A stretch of DNA of 35,048 bases from Gammaproteobacteria bacterium (lineage in GTDB: Bacteria; Pseudomonadota; Gammaproteobacteria; Pseudomonadales; Porticoccaceae): NCBI GenBank assembly GCA_003645535.1, contig QNFP01000013.1:1-35048 (forward strand). Reading direction: 5' to 3'. Numbering within the stretch: position 1 is the stretch's first letter; each line of letters starts with the position of its first letter. Below, piece after piece: positions 15,708 through 24,691 of the stretch. The notes below the pieces were generated by a model. That model was not told the origin of the DNA. It saw only the letters and a list, made by a program, of their open reading frames with translations, and searched no databases. The position numbers and the translations under genes are program-made.

Positions 15708-16058
15708 CTAGATTTCAATGTTTAGTTCGTTGTCGGCAACTGTAACGGTATAAGTTTGCAGGCACTTTTCCTTACGAATAACATTAAGCATCTGGATCCC
15801 CGGTGGGAAATTCGCCCATTTATTCACGCCTCCGGTGGCTATATCGAACTGGGCACGATGTATTGGGCACTGCAATGTTTTGCCTCCATCCATTAATTTG
15901 CCGTTTTTCAGTGGCAGCATCAGATGGGGGCAGCTCGCCTGCACGGCATGAAAGCCACTGTCGAGATGAAAAAGAAGAACTTTTGTGCCGTCTAAGTTAA
16001 GTAGTTTCCTTTCGCCTATGGCCAGCTCATCGGCTGAACCTGCGTGATGACTTGTCAT
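15708..16058 (-). CDS. Rieske [2Fe-2S] ferredoxin-like protein
   Basis: A 116-residue soluble Rieske protein of the dioxygenase-ferredoxin or NirD-like type. Cluster ligands are Cys43/His45 (CPHL) and Cys64/His67 (CPIH), with the usual spacing. No signal or membrane anchor is seen, so it is not a bc1-type Rieske. It would pass electrons to an oxygenase or reductase, but none is encoded nearby; it lies instead between two emrB genes on the same strand with gaps of 33 and 67 bp. AGGAT precedes the ATG. Confidence 0.9.
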   Translation of the reverse strand: MTSHHAGSADELAIGERKLLNLDGTKVLLFHLDSGFHAVQASCPHLMLPLKNGKLMDGGKTLQCPIHRAQFDIATGGVNKWANFPPGIQMLNVIRKEKCLQTYTVTVADNELNIEI

Positions 16059-16085
16059 ATTATTATCCTGTCAATTATGTGTTGG

Positions 16086-16108
16086 TTTTGATTTTGATTT
16101 TGATTTTG
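16086..16108. repeat. 6-bp microsatellite (ATTTTG)n
   Basis: Four near-perfect copies of (A)TTTTG lie between the Rieske gene start and the stop of emrB copy 1. Confidence 0.8.
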
Positions 16109-16125
16109 CTATTAGCTTAGGTTGA

Positions 16126-17718
16126 CTAGTGCTCGGGCGTTGGCAGTTTTTTCATAAAAAAGATAAAACCGAGACTGACTATAAATGCAGCGCCCATAAG
16201 ATAGAAGCAATCATTGTAAGCCATAATGAAACTCTCTCGTCGTGCGATAGCATCGACAGCCCGCAAGGCCTGTTCCTGAGCAAGCACGGGATCGGCACCC
16301 AGGTTGCTAAAGTAGTTTTTGAAGCCCTGCAGGCGCTCTATCGTTATCGGGTTATAAGCAGATACTGATTCGAGGATATGGTTGGAGTGAAATTGTTGGC
16401 GTATCGACAGAAAGGTGGCCAGACCGGCGATGCCTACGGCACCACCCAGGTTACGCAGTACATTTAGTAAACCCGATGCGGAACCGACCTGTTCCTGTTC
16501 GATTTCAGCGGTGGCGATAACATTTTGCGGAACCATAATAAAGGGCATGCCCAGCCCCCGAATTACATTTGGCCATATGAGGTGATCACGGGCATAGTCG
16601 GCAGTCATGTAGATATTGAGCAAACAGCTGAGGCCGAAAATAAACGTACCGATGGCGAGCAGCACTCGCGGGTCGATCACTTTCATCAGGCGCAGAACAA
16701 TGGGTACTACTAGTAGCTGTGGCAGGCCCACCCACATCATCACCAGGCCAATTTGCATAGCGTTATAGCCGTGTACCTGAGCCAGATACATGGGCATGAT
16801 AAACACTGAACCGTACAAGCCGAGACCAAGCACGATCCCCACCAGATTGGAGAGCAGGAAGTTTCGTCGGGCCAACAGCCTCAGGTTGATAAAGGGTTGT
16901 TTACCTTTGAGTTCTATAGCGACGAATATTATCAGGCAGGCAATCGCCAATATGGTGCCGCGCAGAATAAAATCAGATTCCAGCCAGTCATTGCGCTCAC
17001 CCTCTTCGAGCATAATGATCATTGTGCCGAGGCCGACGGCCATAGCTGCCATCCCGTACCAGTCTCCATTTTTAAGTAGCGACAGGTTTGGTGCAGATTT
17101 CTTCAGGCCATGCCAGAGAATCAGGAACATTATCGATGTGGGGATAATCTGCAGATAAAAGATTGCCTGCCAACCAAAGGTCTCGGTCAAATAACCACCC
17201 AGGGTTGGGCCTATGGTGGGCGCCTGGGTGGCGGTCAGGGCAAACATGCCCATACCAATAGGCTGTTTGCTGGTCGGTAGCAAGGTAAGAATGAGGGTGA
17301 ATGACATGGGAATAAGCGTGCCGCCGGTCAGCCCCGCCAGCGTTCGGAATACCAGCATGGACTCCAGATTCCAGGCCATTGCGCAAAGCAGGGTGGCCCC
17401 GACAAAGAGTGCGATATTGACCAGCATGTATCGACGCAGACCGAACACCATGGCCAACCACCCGGTAAGAGGAATGACAATCACCTCTGCGGTCAGGTAG
17501 GCTGTGGAGATAAATGAACCTTCCTGGAGCGTGGCGGCCAGGGCTCCCTGAATGTCTTTCAGGGATGCATTGGTAATATGGATGTTAAGGACAGCAATAA
17601 ATGCACCGAGTACACCGCCAAAAACTGTCAGCCAGGTGCCGAAGGAGACATGGCTTTCATCCTCAACGAGTGTAGAGGGTATTTCTTCGACGTTATCGGT
17701 AGTGGAAGTGCCACTCAT
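16126..17718 (-). CDS. emrB: DHA2-family multidrug MFS transporter (EmrB-like), copy 1
   Basis: A 530-residue, 14-span transporter homologous to EmrB, which exports hydrophobic toxins and uncouplers through a tripartite pump with EmrA and an outer-membrane channel. It has AVLNIHITNASLKDIQGALAA at span 1, VFGLRRYM in the first loop, and ALTATQAPTIGPTLGGYL at motif C. It starts 31 bp after the emrA-like gene stops, a standard emrAB order, so it is the likely primary partner. No outer-membrane TolC-like gene is present in the window. The symbol is assigned by order and homology class. Confidence 0.92.
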   Translation of the reverse strand: MSGTSTTDNVEEIPSTLVEDESHVSFGTWLTVFGGVLGAFIAVLNIHITNASLKDIQGALAATLQEGSFISTAYLTAEVIVIPLTGWLAMVFGLRRYMLVNIALFVGATLLCAMAWNLESMLVFRTLAGLTGGTLIPMSFTLILTLLPTSKQPIGMGMFALTATQAPTIGPTLGGYLTETFGWQAIFYLQIIPTSIMFLILWHGLKKSAPNLSLLKNGDWYGMAAMAVGLGTMIIMLEEGERNDWLESDFILRGTILAIACLIIFVAIELKGKQPFINLRLLARRNFLLSNLVGIVLGLGLYGSVFIMPMYLAQVHGYNAMQIGLVMMWVGLPQLLVVPIVLRLMKVIDPRVLLAIGTFIFGLSCLLNIYMTADYARDHLIWPNVIRGLGMPFIMVPQNVIATAEIEQEQVGSASGLLNVLRNLGGAVGIAGLATFLSIRQQFHSNHILESVSAYNPITIERLQGFKNYFSNLGADPVLAQEQALRAVDAIARRESFIMAYNDCFYLMGAAFIVSLGFIFFMKKLPTPEH

Positions 17719-17749
17719 GGTGATATCAGTATTTGCTTAACTGAGACTT

Positions 17750-18802
17750 TTATTGATTTGTTGCCAGCTCGCTTTCATTGCCACCGCGGATATCAACTTT
17801 AGCGGTGACTGACATACCTGGACGTAGACGCTTGACCACAGGGTGGTCCAGGTCAAGCAAAATCTTCACTGGCACACGCTGTACTATTTTGGTGAAGTTG
17901 CCGGTGGCGTTATCTGCCGGTAATAAGCTGAATTGCGCACCACTGGCCGGCGATAGACTATCTACAACACCATCTATTATCTCACCCGGAAATGTATCTA
18001 TTTCAATTTTGGCTGTTTGGCCCGGTTGCATGTTGGTCAGCTGGGTTTCCTTGAAATTAGCGCTGACCCAAATCTCATCCAGTGATACCAACGCCATCTT
18101 GCGGGCACCGACATGGATGTATTCACCCGGTTCCACATGTTTGTTACCAACCACTCCGGAGCGGGGAGCCCTTATATCGGACAGATAAAGCGCGATCTCT
18201 GCTATACGTTGTCTGGCTTCGGCTTCCGCCTGCTCTGCGCTAAATTCTTCTGCTTCGGCGGTTAGTACTTCGCGCTGGGCACGAGAAGCGACATAGTTGG
18301 CCTGAGTGCGAGCCAGTTCGGCTTCGGCGGCAGCGACATCAGTAAGAGAGTGGTCATAAAGTTGTTTCTCGGCAAAACCCTTTTCCCTCAACTCCTGTGC
18401 GCGGACAAGATCCAGTTTGGCGCGCTGTAATTCTGCCTGGGCGGCTCTAACTTCAGCCTGACTTGCCTCAGTAGTCGATACCTGTAATGTTAGCCGGCTT
18501 TCGAGGTGCGCCAGACTCGCCTTGGCGCCAGCAACATCAGCTGCAGCTTTTGCGACACGTGCCGTAAAAGTGTGTTTATACATCGATATTAGAATGGCGC
18601 CTTCTTCAACTTTTTCATTGTTTTTCACATTGACCTGTTCGACGATGCCCGGCACCTTGGCGCTAATTACTGTGATATCAGCCTGCGTATAGGCGTTATC
18701 AGTCGATTCCCAATAACGACCTTCAACCCACCAGTTTTTTAGCCACCAGCCACCGCTTGCCAAAGCCAGGACTAACAGGGAGAGCAGAATAATTTTACGC
18801 AT
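17750..18802 (-). CDS. emrA: HlyD/EmrA-family membrane fusion protein
   Basis: The 350-residue periplasmic adaptor of an EmrAB-type pump. One N-terminal membrane helix (about 4-20) is followed by STDNAYTQADITVISAKVPG (the EmrA hallmark TDNAY), a lipoyl half-motif, an Ala/Glu-rich coiled-coil hairpin (about 80-200), the second lipoyl half (IRAPRSGVVGNKHVEPGEYI) and beta-barrel repeats (WVSANFKETQL). It is the first gene of the emr operon and divergent from a TetR regulator 316 bp away. Substrate specificity is unknown. Confidence 0.93.
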   Translation of the reverse strand: MRKIILLSLLVLALASGGWWLKNWWVEGRYWESTDNAYTQADITVISAKVPGIVEQVNVKNNEKVEEGAILISMYKHTFTARVAKAAADVAGAKASLAHLESRLTLQVSTTEASQAEVRAAQAELQRAKLDLVRAQELREKGFAEKQLYDHSLTDVAAAEAELARTQANYVASRAQREVLTAEAEEFSAEQAEAEARQRIAEIALYLSDIRAPRSGVVGNKHVEPGEYIHVGARKMALVSLDEIWVSANFKETQLTNMQPGQTAKIEIDTFPGEIIDGVVDSLSPASGAQFSLLPADNATGNFTKIVQRVPVKILLDLDHPVVKRLRPGMSVTAKVDIRGGNESELATNQ

Positions 18803-18965
18803 GACATTTGCCAGTTAATTTGTGGAGGAGGCAGCAGATATATTGTGTTAATCATTACTGCATATCAGATTGCTGTTCAACAAATAGCCCAATGGCCTGT
18901 TGTCGAGCCAGGTAAGCGAATTATATTTCTTTCAGGGACCACCGTAAGATATCTTGCTTAGTAGC

Positions 18966-19060
18966 GGTACTGTGCCGTACCCTAGCACCGAGACATTGAC
19001 CTTGCAAGGGTTTGAGATTTATTTAAGTTACTTTCCCGGATTGAAAAATGTGTGTAACTT
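18966..19060. promoter_or_regulatory. emrA/tetR control region with two inverted repeats
   Basis: The 316-bp divergent gap holds GGTAC-TGTGCC-GTACC (18966-18981) and AAGTTAC / GTAACTT (19025-19031 and 19054-19060). A plausible plus-strand promoter TTGACC (18996-19001), 18 bp, TATTTA (19020-19025) lies between and touches the second repeat. These are candidate TetR operators for autoregulation and pump control. Confidence 0.4.
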
Positions 19061-19118
19061 TATTAGTTGCAAAGCCTGCGGGGAAAACCTTTCAGCGCCA
19101 TGAATAAGGACACCAGGA

Positions 19119-19736
19119 GTGATGAAAGAACAAAACGATGATCTCGAACTGGAGCGGCGCAATATCATTCTCAAGGCGGGGATGGAGGTATTGTTTGAGT
19201 ACGGTTATCTTGGCGCCAGTGTTGATGAAGTGGTGCGTCGCGCTGGAGGATCCAAGCGGACGGTCTACAAATATTTCGATAACAAAGAGGGCCTGTTTGC
19301 GGCAATCGTAGCTAATCTTGTCGAGCAGATGATGGCACCCCTGCAGCCTGAGATTACTGATGAAAAGGGCCTGTACGATACTCTGGAAAACCTGGGTCAG
19401 AATTATCTGAGTGTCTTATTGCAGAAAGAAAGTATCGCAATTTTTCGTATCGTGGTATCGGAAGGCGCCCGGTTTCCCGAACTGGGTAACGCGCTTTTTG
19501 AGTCTGGGCCGGGGGTCGCAGTCGAAAGACTGTCAAAGTATCTGCGCCGCCAGACCGACCTGGGAGTACTCAAGGTAAATGATGCGGAGGCAGCGGCTCG
19601 ACAGTACTACGGCATGATTCGTTCCGATTTGCATATGCGGGCACTATTGGGGCTTGAGCTCCCTGATAAAGAGGAAATTGATGAGGGTATTAGCCGTGCC
19701 GTCGATATTTTTATTAAAGAATATGATGTTGATTAG
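19119..19736 (+). CDS. TetR/AcrR-family transcriptional regulator
   Basis: A 205-residue repressor with a N-terminal TetR helix-turn-helix: residues about 20-62 read ...EVLFEYGYLGASVDEV, then VVRRAGGSKRTVYKYFDNKEG. The C-terminal ligand domain is AcrR-like. The start may be GTG at 19119 (AAGGA 8 bp before) or the adjacent ATG at 19122. A divergent emr operon strongly suggests that it represses the pump and is released by a substrate, a role common for this arrangement. Confidence 0.9.
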   Translation: MMKEQNDDLELERRNIILKAGMEVLFEYGYLGASVDEVVRRAGGSKRTVYKYFDNKEGLFAAIVANLVEQMMAPLQPEITDEKGLYDTLENLGQNYLSVLLQKESIAIFRIVVSEGARFPELGNALFESGPGVAVERLSKYLRRQTDLGVLKVNDAEAAARQYYGMIRSDLHMRALLGLELPDKEEIDEGISRAVDIFIKEYDVD

Positions 19737-20029
19737 CAAGCCTGGGACGCTTACATGCTCACCTCAGTTTATCCACGCAAGGTATCCAGCAGATGTCGGA
19801 TTGACCTGTAATTAGCGGTTGGCGGTGATTTTGTAGTATCCTTAGTTGCGGCATTTACGATCTGCCCTCCTTGCACGTTGTTGTAAAGTAGTTGTAAAGA
19901 TGTTGCTGACAGGCATGTCCTCGCGCTGCCCGGTTTATTAATTTCCCCCGCATCATTCGCCATTATTTCAGTACAGGGATCTGTTATCTGAGTGCGCGTG
20001 GAACGGGATTAACGCACGGTAAAGTAGTT

Positions 20030-21646
20030 ATGAGTGTTAAACACCACCGCGACAATGCAAGGCTTGGCTTGTTCAGTTTGCGTCTTCTTTTTCTCCCCCT
20101 TTTGTTTCTGACTTGCTCAACTAGTTTATTTGCCGCATCAGCCACTTTTGGCAGCTTCGAGCGCAAATTAGCTACTTTTGATCCTGGCGGTCGGTACCTG
20201 ACCAAACCTATTGAGCGGCAGGTGCCTGGTCTCAGTATCAATGGTTCTTATTATCTATGGTCTGATAGCCTGGTCTCAGGACAGGACGACATTGGTTTTC
20301 GGGATCGGGATTTTCGTGCTTTGCAGGTACAGAATATTTTTGAAGTTGAGTTGAACTATCGTTTTTCGCCAAATATGGAAATTGCCAGTATTAACCATTT
20401 TTTGTACGATGCTGTGTATGACCTGGAAAGTGCTGATGGTCTGTATGCGTACCGTGTCGACAAAGCATTTCGTAATTACGATGATTCTGAACGGATAGCA
20501 CGGGAATTGTATTTTTCTTACCGCACCTCGAAACTGGATGTCGTGGTGGGCAAGCAACAAATCGCCTGGGGGAAAATGGATGGTCAATTTATCGATGTTA
20601 TAAATTCTATGGATCTGAGGGAATCGGTGCAGTTAGAGGCCAGTGATTACGAGATGCGCCGCCTGCCGATGTGGATGGCAAATGTGACTTACTATTTTGA
20701 AGATGTTTCTCTTAACTTATTATTGATTCCGGATTTTGAAGAAAACTTTAATCCACGCTACGGCGCACCCTGGTCTTCGCCATTACTGCCACCCGATGAT
20801 GCCAATGCAGCGTCGAATCAGGCGCTACTAGATGGCAAGACCAACGCTGCGGGTGATCGTATTTCTCATGCGAATAACCCTGACTGGTACAGATTTAGTG
20901 ACCAACAGTTTGCAGCTCGTATAGATGTCGCCAACGGGCCGCTTACCTGGGGGCTGATTTATTATTACGCATGGGAGCGTGATGCCGTTCAGTCTGTCAC
21001 CGGCAGATTTACCGATGCGACCGGCGACCATTTACTTATTGATCCTGAGTACGAACGGCTTCATCATTTTGGCTTTACCTCCGATTACGCCTGGGTGATA
21101 CCCAGTGTTCCCTGGGTGGGCGCGCTGCCCATCGTGTTCCGAGCAGAAGCTCTGTATACCAGGAATGCTCACTTTACGGACTATAGCAAGCTCGCGGCAG
21201 CATATTCCGGCGCGTTGAATAACGGTGTTAGTGAGCATGATACTGTCCGCGCTGCACTGGCTTTTGAGTTTGCCCTGCCAGCCAATGTTACCGCTATATT
21301 TCAGCCTTCCTTTTATTATACGGACAACTGGCATGACGGGCTGGGCGTAGGTTTTGGCGGAGCGATTGGCGACCGCTGGAATTTCATTCCCGTTGTCTTT
21401 GTCGAAAAGCCAATTAGAGCCACACGGGATAGACTAAAGCTAAATGTGACTTTGAGCCCTTATTTTAGTGGTCCTGACCGGGGTTACCAGGGTGGTAAAG
21501 CCAGGTTTGTGGCCAGCTATGAAGTTAGTCAATATATCAAAGGCAGTATTATCTACACTGATTACAGTGGGGGAGACAATGATGATCTCTTTGGTCAGTA
21601 TGACAAGTGGGATAATATTGGTATCGAGCTACAATATGAATTCTAG
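20030..21646 (+). CDS. DUF1302 outer-membrane protein
   Basis: A 538-residue protein with a signal peptide (about 1-36, ending SLFA-AS) and a beta-rich body. It has the family's VPGLSINGSYYLWSD start, VVGKQQIAWGKMDGQFIDVIN region and a C-terminal ...IELQYEF ending in Phe, as expected for a beta-barrel assembled by BAM. DUF1302 proteins occur with DUF1329 and often with MMPL/RND exporters, and are thought to act in envelope traffic of hydrophobic compounds. Only 3 bp separate it from the DUF1329 gene, so the two are one operon. The start ATG has a weak ribosome site. Confidence 0.85.
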   Translation: MSVKHHRDNARLGLFSLRLLFLPLLFLTCSTSLFAASATFGSFERKLATFDPGGRYLTKPIERQVPGLSINGSYYLWSDSLVSGQDDIGFRDRDFRALQVQNIFEVELNYRFSPNMEIASINHFLYDAVYDLESADGLYAYRVDKAFRNYDDSERIARELYFSYRTSKLDVVVGKQQIAWGKMDGQFIDVINSMDLRESVQLEASDYEMRRLPMWMANVTYYFEDVSLNLLLIPDFEENFNPRYGAPWSSPLLPPDDANAASNQALLDGKTNAAGDRISHANNPDWYRFSDQQFAARIDVANGPLTWGLIYYYAWERDAVQSVTGRFTDATGDHLLIDPEYERLHHFGFTSDYAWVIPSVPWVGALPIVFRAEALYTRNAHFTDYSKLAAAYSGALNNGVSEHDTVRAALAFEFALPANVTAIFQPSFYYTDNWHDGLGVGFGGAIGDRWNFIPVVFVEKPIRATRDRLKLNVTLSPYFSGPDRGYQGGKARFVASYEVSQYIKGSIIYTDYSGGDNDDLFGQYDKWDNIGIELQYEF

Positions 21647-21649
21647 ACT

Positions 21650-23089
21650 ATGATTATTAATGACACCGCAAACGTCTGGTCGCTGAGCTACCGTCGGTTG
21701 TGCATTTTAACGAGCCCGGCCCTCAAACCGTTGTTATCTTATTTAACAGCGGTTTTTTTTATGCTCGCACACCCACAGTCCGAGGTGTTTGCCAGCGACA
21801 TATCTACGCCTGATCAGCAAGCTGTGCAAAAAGGCGTAGTGAATAAGAGGGTTACTCATAAGGGAATGTGGCGAACACCTGGAAACTTAACAGCAAGCGA
21901 ACAACGCCGCGTTGATATTAATTCGAGTTCATCTGACCGCGGCACCGTGTCCTACCTGCCTACAGAAGAGTGGCCCTTCGAAGCGCCATTTTCGGCCCAG
22001 GAGATTGGCTATCGCGTAATGGATTTTAGCCATGTACCACGATGGTCCCATGTCATGGCCGATGCCTTTGGTGTATTGACCAAAGCTGGCTATTTGACTC
22101 AGGGTGTGACAGTAGGAATGGTAGAGCAAATATCCGCACCGGGGGCACTGACACAGATCGAGTCCCAACCCGGTGATATTTATTCGCGACAAATTTATTT
22201 TGATGTTTATCCACCTAAAAATAAAGGGCTGCAGCAAATGTGGCTAATGCGGCGCTCCGGCGCAGATAACCCTACTAAGTTGGATTTTTTCATCTATAGC
22301 CCATCACTCCGTCGCGTGCGGCGGCAACCACCACCCCGGCGTGAAACACAGTTTCCGGACATGGTGCAATCCTTTGACGATATAACGGGGCGAGAGGCCT
22401 GGGAGTTCGACTGGCGATTACTGGGTGCTGACACTCTTTATAAAACGGTGCGCTTCCCAATAAACCGTGAAACCATTACGCTCGGTCGCGCGAACGGTAG
22501 CTATTATGATGTACCTACTGCAGAGATCAAAATGATGGGTGAACGGTATCCGTTTTATCGGACCGATGGGGGTGTTGATTGTTTTGTCGTTGAGGCAAAA
22601 CCCAATCGCGACTGGTTGCCCAATTATGAAATTTCAAAATTAATTTACTGGGTCGATCAGTTCTATTTTTATCCGCTTCGTATCGAACAATATAATGAAA
22701 ACGGTGAACTGAAGACGGTGCAGGTACGATTGGCGCGGCACGATAATACCAAACTGGCAGAAGGCTATGGCTATTCCAACAACCTTTCTGTTTACTACGA
22801 TCTTCAGCAGGATTTATTGAGTTATAGTCTGCATGACGCAATTATGGTACGTGAGTGGAGTGAGGAGGAGCTCACTATGTTTACGCCAGACTTTATGCGT
22901 CGGCGTTGGTTAAAGTATCCACAGCAAAGTCAGGCTTTAGTCGATAGCCCTGAGCAATTTTATCTACGCCCGCAACTTCTCAAAGATCGCTTTCCAGAGG
23001 AACGTCCAATAAAAATTACTGAGGATGTGGTGGCGAGAATTAAGGAGCAAAATAAAAACGGATACTTAAAGTTTTCTGAAAGCGATTGA
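21650..23089 (+). CDS. DUF1329 family exported protein
   Basis: A 479-residue periplasmic protein of the DUF1329 family, structurally akin to LolA/outer-membrane lipoprotein-sorting proteins. The N-terminus has a long polar n-region, then a hydrophobic core and a probable cleavage after VFA (about residue 48). Family features include EEWPFEAPFSAQEI, YSPSLRRVRRQPPPR and the KLIYWVDQFYFYPLRIEQYNENG block. It is coupled tightly to the DUF1302 gene. Together they may carry a hydrophobic substrate across the periplasm; here no MMPL transporter is adjacent, and an emr pump is the closest exporter. Confidence 0.85.
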   Translation: MIINDTANVWSLSYRRLCILTSPALKPLLSYLTAVFFMLAHPQSEVFASDISTPDQQAVQKGVVNKRVTHKGMWRTPGNLTASEQRRVDINSSSSDRGTVSYLPTEEWPFEAPFSAQEIGYRVMDFSHVPRWSHVMADAFGVLTKAGYLTQGVTVGMVEQISAPGALTQIESQPGDIYSRQIYFDVYPPKNKGLQQMWLMRRSGADNPTKLDFFIYSPSLRRVRRQPPPRRETQFPDMVQSFDDITGREAWEFDWRLLGADTLYKTVRFPINRETITLGRANGSYYDVPTAEIKMMGERYPFYRTDGGVDCFVVEAKPNRDWLPNYEISKLIYWVDQFYFYPLRIEQYNENGELKTVQVRLARHDNTKLAEGYGYSNNLSVYYDLQQDLLSYSLHDAIMVREWSEEELTMFTPDFMRRRWLKYPQQSQALVDSPEQFYLRPQLLKDRFPEERPIKITEDVVARIKEQNKNGYLKFSESD

Positions 23090-23143
23090 ATTTTGATGAA
23101 CGTTTTATTCAAAAGAAGATAATAAAAAAATGAGGATTGGATA

Positions 23144-24310
23144 ATGACTTACTTACCCTTAACGAAAGAGCAGCAGGATTTAAAAGATCTGGCGGCACAG
23201 CTAGCAGTAGCGGAAGTGGCCCCGCGCGCCAGTGAAACAGACAAGACTGGTATGTTTCCGCGTGCCTCGCTGGACGGATTAAAAGCGAGCGGATTGTGGG
23301 GCTTGCGCGTATCGAAAGAACACGGAGGTATGGGCGCTGATTTGCTATCGACCTGCCTGGTTGTGGAAGAACTCGCAAAAAAATGTCCCTCCACAGCGAT
23401 GTGTTACAAAATGCATGTGGAAGCGGCTGAGTTAATTAGCAAAATGCCTAGTGATTATCAGGTCGAGAACTTTGTTAAAAAAATAGCTGCCGGAGAAATA
23501 TTGTGCACCGTAGCTGGTGGAGAAACTTCCGGTAAGGGAGATGACTGGATACCGGGTATGGTGTTGTCCTCCGTGGAAAAGGGCAGTGATGGGTACATCC
23601 TTGATAATGTCCGCAAATCCTATGTGACATCGGCAGGGGAGGCGTCGCACTATTTTATGCTATGCAGGGTCGGAGATGAAGCAAAAGGTCACCAGTTGAC
23701 CGCCCTGTTTATTGAAGCTGACAAGGTAGATTGGGAAACACTGGGCGAGTGGAATGGTCTGGGTATGCGCGGCAATAATAGTATGCCCATTTGCTTCAAT
23801 GGAGTAGTGCCGGAGCAAAATCGTCTGGGTGAAGAGGGTGCTGCATTGAAATATCTGGGAGCAATAATGATGCCGGTGGTTGCCTTAACCTATGGGGCGG
23901 CTTATCTTGGCGTGGCGTCAGGCGCTTACGAATTAGCGATGGAAGAAGCATCGAAAGTACACCCAAGCGGAGCCAAACGCCTGGATAGCCCGATTAATCA
24001 ACGGCGCATGGCTGAGTTGAGTGCCAAAATTGAAGCAGCACGAGCATTGCTACACGTTGCCGCAACAGCAGGTGATGCTGGCCAGGTAGGCGCACCACTG
24101 CCTTATTTGCAGGCTAAAGTATGTTGTTCAGAGGTGGCGGTACTGGTTACCCAGGAATTGATGACTATGTTTGGCGGCACTGCCTTTGCAGCTCGATTAC
24201 CCTTTGAGCGTTATTTCCGTGATGCGCGGGCGGGTATGATTATGGGTCTGGCCAATGATGATGCTTATCAAACCATCTACAGTATGTTGTTCCCCGCAAA
24301 GAAGAAATAG
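23144..24310 (+). CDS. acyl-CoA dehydrogenase family flavoprotein, catalytic Glu not seen
   Basis: A 388-residue ACAD-fold flavoprotein: N-terminal helical domain (1-120), beta domain with VAGGETSGKGDDW, and C-terminal helices with FGGTAFAARLPFERYFRDARAG. Typical ACADs carry the base Glu in a YEGT-like motif right after RDA; here that region reads MIMGLAND, with Gly near 368 where Glu should be. The alternative Glu position of the IVD/LCAD type (helix near ALTYGAAYLG) is also not Glu. It could therefore be a monooxygenase-like or inactive ACAD homologue. It follows DUF1329 by 54 bp with GAGGA before the ATG. Confidence 0.85.
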   Translation: MTYLPLTKEQQDLKDLAAQLAVAEVAPRASETDKTGMFPRASLDGLKASGLWGLRVSKEHGGMGADLLSTCLVVEELAKKCPSTAMCYKMHVEAAELISKMPSDYQVENFVKKIAAGEILCTVAGGETSGKGDDWIPGMVLSSVEKGSDGYILDNVRKSYVTSAGEASHYFMLCRVGDEAKGHQLTALFIEADKVDWETLGEWNGLGMRGNNSMPICFNGVVPEQNRLGEEGAALKYLGAIMMPVVALTYGAAYLGVASGAYELAMEEASKVHPSGAKRLDSPINQRRMAELSAKIEAARALLHVAATAGDAGQVGAPLPYLQAKVCCSEVAVLVTQELMTMFGGTAFAARLPFERYFRDARAGMIMGLANDDAYQTIYSMLFPAKKK

Positions 24311-24360
24311 TGCGCAGCCATCCGACTCCTGCCATCTGAAGCGTTGGTTTAAGCTATATT

Positions 24361-24655
24361 ATGAAAGTTCATATTGATTTGTGTTTGATTCCCAGGGCGG
24401 GGATGTGTCGGTGTCCCGGGATATCGCCGAATGCCAGAAAATATTTGCGAAACGAGGTTTGACGCACTATTTACATGCCTATGGAACCAATGTCGAAGGC
24501 GATTGGGACGAGGTGATGAATGCAGTTAAAGAATGCCATGGGCGTGTTCCTTAGGTCGTACCAGAATCTCATCAACACTCAAGATTGGTACGCGAACTGA
24601 TCGGGAACAAAGTCTGGATGAAAAGGTCGACAGTGTGGCGGATAAGCTGCGCTGA
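24361..24655 (+). pseudogene. thiamine-binding family (MTH1187/YkoF-like, PF01910) pseudogene
   Basis: Three fragments in different frames rebuild one ~97-residue protein: MKVHIDLCLIP (from ATG 24361), then GDVSVSRDIAECQ...HAYGTNVEGDWDEV...KECHG (from about 24399, other frame), then RISSTLKIGTRTDREQSLDEK to TGA at 24653-24655. HAYGTN-EG and ISSTLKIGTRTDR are hallmarks of the thiamine-binding family. Frameshifts lie near 24394 and 24548. No insertion sequence is involved. An assembly error is possible but two separate shifts make true decay likely. Confidence 0.8.
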
Positions 24656-24691
24656 TAACACCATCGGAAACGAGTACAAGGGGAGGTCAAT

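Noticed and set aside
19769-19963. 64-residue minus-strand frame between tetR and the DUF1302 gene
   Set aside because: No ribosome site and no hydrophobic or domain pattern; treated as non-coding.
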